From Mycobacterium gordonae (GTDB lineage Bacteria > Actinomycetota > Actinomycetes > Mycobacteriales > Mycobacteriaceae), in contig NZ_LQOY01000080.1 in NCBI RefSeq assembly GCF_002101675.1, forward strand, positions 33,666-97,665: DNA of 64,000 nt, given 5' to 3'. Of the stretch, positions 58,962-64,000 are shown one piece after another. How positions within the stretch are numbered: position 1 is the stretch's first letter; the number at the start of each line of letters is the position of its first letter. The notes below the pieces were generated by a model. The model did not search any database. It worked only from the letters and a program-made list of their open reading frames with translations, and was not told the origin of the DNA. Made by a program: the position numbers and the translations under genes.

Positions 58962-60193
58962 GCTCGACTGTTCAGGGGGCTAAAGGTGACGGGAAGCTTG
59001 TTGGGGGAGCGGAACACGAGTCCGACGATCTTGGATTCGACGCCGGTGCCGTCGTCGGGGACGAATCTCAGATCGTCGACCCTGTCGAACAGGCTGTTGA
59101 GCATCACCCGGGTTTCCAGTCGGGCCAGGTGCATGCCCAGGCACATGTGTATGCCGCCGGCGAAAGCGATGTGGGCCTGGCGCGGGCGGCGGATGTCGAA
59201 GATATTGGGGTTGGTCCAACGGGTTTCGTCGCGGTTCGCCGAGCCCATGCACATGTCGATCTGCGCGCCCGCCGGAATCGTCTTGCCGCCCAATTCGATC
59301 TCGCGGGTGGTGGTGCGCATGACCATGGTCAGCGGGGTCTCGTAACGCAAACCTTCTTCCATCGCCACCGGTATCAGCGACCGGTCCTGGCGGACCATGT
59401 CCAACTGCTCGGGATTGGTCAGCAGCGCATACAGCAGGTTTCCCGACGAGCGGTAGGTGGTCTCCAGCCCGGCCGGCAGGAGCAGGCGCAGAAACGCGAT
59501 GATGGCCTCGTCGGTCAGCTTCTCGCCGTCGATCTCGGCCGCCACCAGGTCGCCGATGATGTCGTCGGTGAGCTTGCGGCGGCGCTGCTCGACCTGGTTG
59601 AGGAAGTACCCGTGCAACTCAGCGGCCGCGGTCAACCCGGCCATGATGTCGGTGGAGATCGAGATGAGATCCATCGAAAGGCGACGGAACATGTCGAGGT
59701 CTTCCCTTGGCAGCCCGAGCAATTCGGAGATGATCCGGGTCGGGAACTCGAAGGTCAACGCCTTCACCAGGTCGGCGTGACCATCCTGCTTGATCTCGTC
59801 GATCAGCTGGTCACACACCGGCCCGATGACCGACGGCTCCCAGCGCTCTAAAGCAGTGGCCCGGAACGCCTTGGCCACCAGGCTGCGATGGTCATGGTGC
59901 TCCTTGCCGCCCATCGCCAGGATGGTGTGTCCCATCACCAATCCGATGGTGTCGTCGTATTTGGCCGAGGTGAACGTCGCGTCGTCGCGGAAGCCGCGGA
60001 ACACGTCGTCGTAGCCGAACAACACCCACTCATCGCTGGGCCGCAACTCCTCCGGCACCTGTTCGGTGTCCATCAGTCCGCCGTGCCACACCGGGTCGGT
60101 GCGGCGCATGTATTCGAAGAAGGGGTACGGGCTGTTCTCGCCGGTGAAGTCGAGCGCGACGGGGGCGCCCTCTTGATCGGTGCTGAGCGTCAT
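58958..60193 (-). CDS. Cytochrome P450
   Basis: 411 residues from ATG 60193. I-helix LLPAGLETTYRSS, ExxR in EEGLRYETP, heme loop FAGGIHMCLGMHLARLE. The I-helix has Glu-Thr-Thr in place of the common Asp-Thr-Thr. Upstream of the alcohol dehydrogenase in one operon and divergent from the Rieske ferredoxin, which may be its electron donor. Substrate unknown. Confidence 0.93.
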   Translation of the reverse strand: MTLSTDQEGAPVALDFTGENSPYPFFEYMRRTDPVWHGGLMDTEQVPEELRPSDEWVLFGYDDVFRGFRDDATFTSAKYDDTIGLVMGHTILAMGGKEHHDHRSLVAKAFRATALERWEPSVIGPVCDQLIDEIKQDGHADLVKALTFEFPTRIISELLGLPREDLDMFRRLSMDLISISTDIMAGLTAAAELHGYFLNQVEQRRRKLTDDIIGDLVAAEIDGEKLTDEAIIAFLRLLLPAGLETTYRSSGNLLYALLTNPEQLDMVRQDRSLIPVAMEEGLRYETPLTMVMRTTTREIELGGKTIPAGAQIDMCMGSANRDETRWTNPNIFDIRRPRQAHIAFAGGIHMCLGMHLARLETRVMLNSLFDRVDDLRFVPDDGTGVESKIVGLVFRSPNKLPVTFSPLNSRA

Positions 60194-60252
60194 CAGCGCT
60201 CCTCCCTGAGCAACCGAGTTTGCCCGTGCACGCGGGCCGGACAGTGAATGTC

Positions 60253-60272
60253 GCTATCATAATATAAATAGC
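60253..60272. promoter_or_regulatory. Operator/promoter region between divergent P450 and Rieske ferredoxin
   Basis: GCTAT (60253-60257) and ATAGC (60268-60272) flank a 10-bp AT-only-like centre (CATAATATAA), the most AT-rich spot in the neighbourhood. TATAAA-like -10 elements can be drawn on both strands. Candidate shared operator. Confidence 0.45.
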
Positions 60273-60313
60273 AACCTAGACAATGCGTGGGGCGGAAGGG
60301 CGGTGGTGCCGGA

Positions 60314-60673
60314 GTGCCGCAACGCCGATTCGTGTGTTCCATCGACGAGCTACCGCCGGGTGCGATGAAACTGGTCGACGTCGGAAAATTCGGGGTGGGC
60401 GTGTACAACGTGAGCGGCGCGCTGCATGCGATCGTGAACTACTGCTCGCACGAGGGCGCGCCCCTGTGCCTGGGCCTGGTCGGCGGCACCAACGAACCCG
60501 CGCCGGACGAACCCGACGGCGTGCGCCGGGTTCGCGACGGCCAGATCATCCGATGCCCTTGGCACAATTGGGAATTCGACATCACCACCGGACGCAATGT
60601 GGCCGATCCGAGCCGGCGCGTGCGGACCTACCAGGTCGACGTGACCGACGGACAGGTGTATCTCAACGCATGA
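60314..60673 (+). CDS. Rieske [2Fe-2S] ferredoxin
   Basis: 119 residues from GTG 60314 (GTG 60287 would add 9). Cluster ligands C44-S-H46 and C81-P-W-H84. Starts QRRFVCSIDELPPGAMKLVDV, as Rieske ferredoxin-like electron carriers or regulatory subunits. Single domain without an oxygenase part. Probably feeds electrons to one of the nearby P450s or to an oxygenase encoded elsewhere. ATGA overlap with the next gene. Confidence 0.88.
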   Translation: MPQRRFVCSIDELPPGAMKLVDVGKFGVGVYNVSGALHAIVNYCSHEGAPLCLGLVGGTNEPAPDEPDGVRRVRDGQIIRCPWHNWEFDITTGRNVADPSRRVRTYQVDVTDGQVYLNA

Positions 60674-61719
60674 TCATCGACACCAACGTACAACCGCATT
60701 TCCGGTACAACGCCGAGATCCGGCGGTATCTCCCCGCAGCCCATAAGCTGCGGTCCATCCCCGACGTCGAACAGCAGTGGTATCAGGCGCCCGGCGGCGA
60801 CTACCGCGCCGATCTGTACGGCGATGGTTACCCGGGATCGGACCCCGACACCCTCAGCCGCCACCTGTTCGACGAGGGTCCGGCGAGCTACGCCATCCTC
60901 AACCCGCTGACGCGGGGCAATATCGCCGACTACCTGCTGAACAGCCGCATCTGCGCCGCAGTCAACGACTGGCTGCTGGACCGGTGGCTCGAGCCGGACG
61001 TGAGCGACCGATTCCGCGGGACCATCCGGGTCAACCCGGAAGATCCCCGGGGCGCGGTCGCCGAGATCGAACGCTTGGCAGGGCATCCCAAGCTGGTACA
61101 GGTCGGCGTGCCGCTGCAGTCTCGCGAGCCGTACGGCAAGCCGATGTTCGAACCCATCTGGGAGGCCGCCGCCGCGCACGGGCTGCCGGTAGCGGTGCAC
61201 ATCAACGGCGGCAACGGCGTCGACCACCCGCCGACGTTCGCCGGGCACGCCCACACCTACCCGGGCTACGCGTCCTTCATGCCGCTCAACTACTTCGTGC
61301 ACCTGGCCACGTTGATCGTCGAGGGTGCCTTCGGCCGGCACCCGGGGCTCAAGTTCGTGTTCGCCGACGGCGGTTACGACATCCTCACCCCGTTGATGTG
61401 GCGGCTGGACACGTTCTGGCTGTCGATGCGCGACCAGACGCCGTGGGTGGACCGCTATCCCAGCGAATACCTGCCGGGCCACGTCCGGTTCTGCTCGTCG
61501 GCGTTCGACGGCCCGGCCCAAACCACGCACGCGAGGCGATGGATGGACTTCTCCGGGAAGGACGACCTGGTGATGTACGGGTCGAGCTACCCGCACTGGT
61601 CGACGTCCGGCCCCGACGACGTGGTCGACGGGCTGGATCCCGAACAACGGGAAAAAGTGTTGTGGCGCAATGCAAGTGAGCTGTACGGGTTGAGGGTGAG
61701 TGAGGGAAGCGGATTATGA
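60670..61719 (+). CDS. Amidohydrolase-2 family protein with degenerate metal ligands
   Basis: 349 residues from ATG 60670. Fold clear (GTIRVNPEDPRGAVAEIERLAGHPKLVQVGVPL, AVHINGGNG, HPGLKFVFADGG), but the first-strand HxH is N6-V-Q8 (MIIDTNVQPHF) and the last metal Asp is Ser (MYGSSYPHWST instead of SDYPHW). Two of the usual ligands are thus lost. It overlaps the next amidohydrolase gene, which keeps them, so the two may form a heteromer. Confidence 0.85.
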   Translation: MIIDTNVQPHFRYNAEIRRYLPAAHKLRSIPDVEQQWYQAPGGDYRADLYGDGYPGSDPDTLSRHLFDEGPASYAILNPLTRGNIADYLLNSRICAAVNDWLLDRWLEPDVSDRFRGTIRVNPEDPRGAVAEIERLAGHPKLVQVGVPLQSREPYGKPMFEPIWEAAAAHGLPVAVHINGGNGVDHPPTFAGHAHTYPGYASFMPLNYFVHLATLIVEGAFGRHPGLKFVFADGGYDILTPLMWRLDTFWLSMRDQTPWVDRYPSEYLPGHVRFCSSAFDGPAQTTHARRWMDFSGKDDLVMYGSSYPHWSTSGPDDVVDGLDPEQREKVLWRNASELYGLRVSEGSGL

Positions 61720-62882
61720 CGATCGTGGAACGGTCCGAGGCGCACACCGCGCGGGACGTCGCGGTCACCGTCGTCGACACCGACGTGCACCCACTGCCGG
61801 TCTCCGCCGATGTGCTGAAGTCCTACGCCCCGACCGACTGGGTGGACAAGATCTGGCCGACCGGCAATGCGGTGACGCCGGTGCCGCATTTCTATGACAC
61901 CCCGGACTCCTACAAGACGATGTCGATGCGGCTGGACGCGGCCCCGCCTGGCGGCGGATTCGCCGGCAGCGACCCCGACTATGCCGCCAAGCAGTTGCTG
62001 GTCGACGCCGGTGTGAGCATCGCGTCGCTGGAGCCGATGTGTGACGCGCAGCTGCCGCAGGCCGAGCATGTGCTGAAGTCGACCTACAACGACTGGCTGG
62101 CCGATGTCTGGCTGGATCGGCACAACTGGCACGGCCGCTGGCGCGGGTCGATCAGCGTCAGCGCACAGACGCCCGAGCAGGCGGCGCGTGAGGTCGAACG
62201 GTGGGCGGGCCACCCGTACCTGCATCAGGTGCTGATGACCCCTCAGACTCGCGGAATCCCGTTCGGCAGCCCGCATTTCGACCCGCTGTACGCGGCGGCG
62301 GCGCGCAACGGCCTACCGGTGGCCACCCATCTGATGGGGCAGACGCCGTTCGAGCTCATTCCGCTCTACCCGGTGGGCAACCCCGCGCACTGGCACGACT
62401 TCTTCGCGTCCTGGCCGCTGCTGTATGTCTCGCATCTGATGAGCCTGGTGTTCGACGGCGCGTTCGACCGTCATCCCGAGCTGCGGATGGTGTTCATCGA
62501 GGGCGGCTTCACCTGGGCCATGCCGGTGATGACCCGCATGGACCGGATCTGGGAGGCTCGCCGCGGTGACCTGCCGCACGTACGCCGGCGTCCGTCGGAG
62601 TATGTGCGCGAACACGTGCGGTTCACCACCCAACCGCTCGAAGACGCCGACACGGTGCAGTTCCGCGAGTATCTGGAGATGATGGACCTCGGCGACAACC
62701 TGATGTTCTCGACGGACTACCCCCACTGGAGCTACGACTCCCCGCTGTATGCGATCAACCGGTTCCCGCGCGAGCAGCGGGAGCGGATCATGCGCGGCAA
62801 CGCGACCGCGCTGTATGGCCTGCCCGCTACCGTCAAGGCCCTGCCCGGCGAGGGTGTCGACGGCGGTACGGTTCTCGATTAG
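61716..62882 (+). CDS. Amidohydrolase-2 family protein, metal ligands kept
   Basis: 388 residues from ATG 61716 (ATGA overlap). VVDTDVHPLPVSADV (Asp-x-His), VATHLMGQTP His, HPELRMVFIEGGFTWAMPVM and FSTDYPHWSYDSP with the terminal Asp. Same ACMSD-like family as the genes at 36388, 39287 and 60670. C-terminus GNATALYGLPATVK is typical. Reaction unknown; decarboxylation or C-C hydrolysis is expected for the fold. Confidence 0.88.
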   Translation: MTIVERSEAHTARDVAVTVVDTDVHPLPVSADVLKSYAPTDWVDKIWPTGNAVTPVPHFYDTPDSYKTMSMRLDAAPPGGGFAGSDPDYAAKQLLVDAGVSIASLEPMCDAQLPQAEHVLKSTYNDWLADVWLDRHNWHGRWRGSISVSAQTPEQAAREVERWAGHPYLHQVLMTPQTRGIPFGSPHFDPLYAAAARNGLPVATHLMGQTPFELIPLYPVGNPAHWHDFFASWPLLYVSHLMSLVFDGAFDRHPELRMVFIEGGFTWAMPVMTRMDRIWEARRGDLPHVRRRPSEYVREHVRFTTQPLEDADTVQFREYLEMMDLGDNLMFSTDYPHWSYDSPLYAINRFPREQRERIMRGNATALYGLPATVKALPGEGVDGGTVLD

Positions 62883-62924
62883 CCGTACAAGTCCGTCACA
62901 GGTCGAGCCGGAAGATCAGAGGGC

Positions 62925-63884
62925 ATGACACAAACGAATCTCACGCGGCCGCAGGGCCTGGGCCGGATTGATCCCGAGCTCAGGGACGCCGCCGCGACCC
63001 TGGACATGGTCGAGTTCAGCGCCGACAGCCTGCCGGCCGAGCGGGAACGTGCCGATCGCACCGCCGCCGAGCGTGCGGCCGCCGTCGACACCACCGGAGT
63101 CAGCGTGGAGTCGCGATCGATCCCGGGCCCGGACGGCGGCGAATTACAGCTACGGCTCTACCGGGGTGCAACCGCTACCGGCGCGCCGCTGCTGATCTAT
63201 GCCCACGGCGGCGCATTCGTCACCGGCAACCTGGACACCGACCACGCGCACTGTGTGGAGTTGGCCCGCGACGCCGATTGCCTGCTCGTCTCTGTCGACT
63301 ACCGCCTTGCGCCGGAGAACCCCTGCCCGGCCGCGCTCGACGATGTCGATGCGGCACTCTGGTGGGCGATCGAGCACGCGGCCGAACTGGGCATCGACGC
63401 CGCTCGCCTGGCCGTGATGGGCCGGGATGCCGGCGCCGCGCTGGTCGCCGGGGTGGCCCAACGCGTGTTCGACGCCGAGGGGCCGCGGATCGCCGTGCAA
63501 ATCCTGCATCAGCCGATGCTCGACTCTGACGCGACCCCGTCGCGGCGGGAATTTCAGCGCACCCCCGGGCTCAACGGTCCGGCCGTCAGCCGGGCGTGGA
63601 GCCACTACCTCGGCCATGCCACGGCCACCGGTCAACTTGTCCCCGCGCACCGCGCGAACCTGGAGGGACTGCCGCCCGCGTTCGTCAGCTGCTCCGACGT
63701 CGACCCCTGCCGCGACGAGGCCATCGACTACGCGAACCGGTTGCTGCACGCCTACGTCCCGGCCAGCCTGCACGTCATCGCCGCCACCTTCAACGGCTTC
63801 GACTCTGTGGTACCGGATTGGGTTGTCTCGCAGGAGAACCGGGCATTGCATGCTCAGACGCTGCGACGCGCCTTCGCGGTCTGA
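62925..63884 (+). CDS. HSL/GDXG-family alpha/beta-hydrolase lacking catalytic Ser and His
   Basis: 319 residues. HSL layout: oxyanion HGG at 94-96 (YAHGGAFVTGNL), VDYRLAPENPCPAAL, and acid D260 in DVDPCRDEAIDYA. The nucleophile elbow reads GRDAGAA with Asp168 where the family has Ser (GDSAGG), and the His position is Asn290 (FNGFDSVVPD, family FHGFD). With two of three triad residues replaced it is probably a pseudoenzyme or ligand-binding protein. The frame is intact over its full length, so it is not simply decaying. Confidence 0.88.
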   Translation: MTQTNLTRPQGLGRIDPELRDAAATLDMVEFSADSLPAERERADRTAAERAAAVDTTGVSVESRSIPGPDGGELQLRLYRGATATGAPLLIYAHGGAFVTGNLDTDHAHCVELARDADCLLVSVDYRLAPENPCPAALDDVDAALWWAIEHAAELGIDAARLAVMGRDAGAALVAGVAQRVFDAEGPRIAVQILHQPMLDSDATPSRREFQRTPGLNGPAVSRAWSHYLGHATATGQLVPAHRANLEGLPPAFVSCSDVDPCRDEAIDYANRLLHAYVPASLHVIAATFNGFDSVVPDWVVSQENRALHAQTLRRAFAV

Positions 63885-63940
63885 CCCCGCGCGCCGAGCG
63901 TGATCGCAGGGCGGAATTCGGCGGGCAAATTCATACGGTC

Positions 63941-63972
63941 ATTGCAACAACATGGATCTTAGGAGTTGCAAT
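63941..63972. promoter_or_regulatory. Inverted repeat overlapping the RBS and start of the last gene
   Basis: ATTGCAAC (63941-63948), 16-bp spacer, GTTGCAAT (63965-63972). The right arm covers the first two bases of the start ATG; the SD AGGAG lies just inside. Could be an operator or an mRNA hairpin hiding the start. Confidence 0.55.
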
Positions 63973-64000
63973 GCCAAGTGGTTACCCGCATCCGCCGGCG
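63971..64000 (+). CDS. Start of an unidentified gene (cut by window end)
   Basis: ATG 63971 preceded by SD AGGAG (63961-63965); ten codons visible, MPSGYPHPPA. Too short to identify. Confidence 0.5.
   Translation, partial: MPSGYPHPPA

Noticed and set aside
1..64000. CRISPR arrays, insertion sequences, prophage or toxin-antitoxin modules
   Set aside because: No regularly spaced direct repeats, transposase or integrase motifs, or recognisable TA pairs were seen. The only dispersed repeats are the GCGAGCAGACGC palindromes and short operator-like elements.

Overview
The window is a piece of a mycobacterial chromosome (Mycobacterium sensu lato; not assigned to species). High GC, frequent GTG starts, ATGA/GTGA stop-start overlaps, an MmpS/MmpL pair, F420-dependent (LLM-class) oxidoreductases, many lipid and sterol type beta-oxidation genes and NDMA-dependent alcohol dehydrogenase all point there. 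The first 11.5 kb follows the gene order of M. tuberculosis Rv1328-Rv1343c (glgP end, dinG, pncB, clpS, DUF2017, P1 peptidase, mec, cysO, rhomboid, murI, Rv1339, rphA, RdgB, DUF3817, lprD, tRNA-Leu), with one notable exception: cysM, expected between cysO and the rhomboid gene, is absent. No insertion sequence, prophage, integrase or CRISPR array was seen.

From the tRNA-Leu at 11.5 kb onward the gene content is accessory. 11.7-14.0 kb carries a ferredoxin-reductase/stearoyl-CoA desaturase pair (Rv3230c/Rv3229c type). 16.4-22.9 kb holds a divergent acyl-CoA catabolic locus (acyl-CoA dehydrogenase facing SDR-thiolase-CaiB-acyl-CoA dehydrogenase-GntR). 23.3-24.3 kb is decayed (two gene remnants joined at a deletion). 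24.3-28.9 kb has a TetR regulator, a DapA-family aldolase, three small envelope or stress proteins, an enoyl-CoA hydratase and a methyltransferase. 29.0-32.5 kb is an mmpS-mmpL operon preceded by a 31-codon leader ORF. 32.6-34.9 kb is a sulfur module: sulfide:quinone oxidoreductase, a 54-residue partner ORF and a divergent thioredoxin.

34.9-42.4 kb and 46.2-63.9 kb are catabolic: class III CoA-transferase, two acyl-CoA synthetases, a two-subunit acyl-CoA dehydrogenase, four amidohydrolase-2 (ACMSD-like) proteins in two pairs, thioesterase, two LLM flavin-dependent oxidoreductases, two cytochromes P450, a Rieske ferredoxin, SDRs, NDMA-type alcohol dehydrogenase, an acyl-CoA carboxylase beta subunit and hydrolases. 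Together they look like a pathway that oxidises a hydrophobic (terpenoid, alicyclic, steroid-like or aromatic) substrate, activates it as a CoA thioester and shortens it; the substrate cannot be read from sequence. Between these blocks lie a spore-photoproduct-lyase-like radical SAM protein, a BrkB/YihY membrane protein and a DUF1275 protein.

Regulatory structure worth attention: (i) a family of long palindromic repeats with GCGAGCAGACGC/GCGTCTGCTCGC arms, three at convergent gene ends and one inside the N-terminal coding region of a thiolase; (ii) related TACTGT/ACAGTA and ATACCTATCG-type elements in front of the TetR gene and several catabolic operons; (iii) two ATACC-N6-GGTAT 16-mers resembling CsoR/CstR operators in front of mmpS-mmpL and the SQR/thioredoxin pair.
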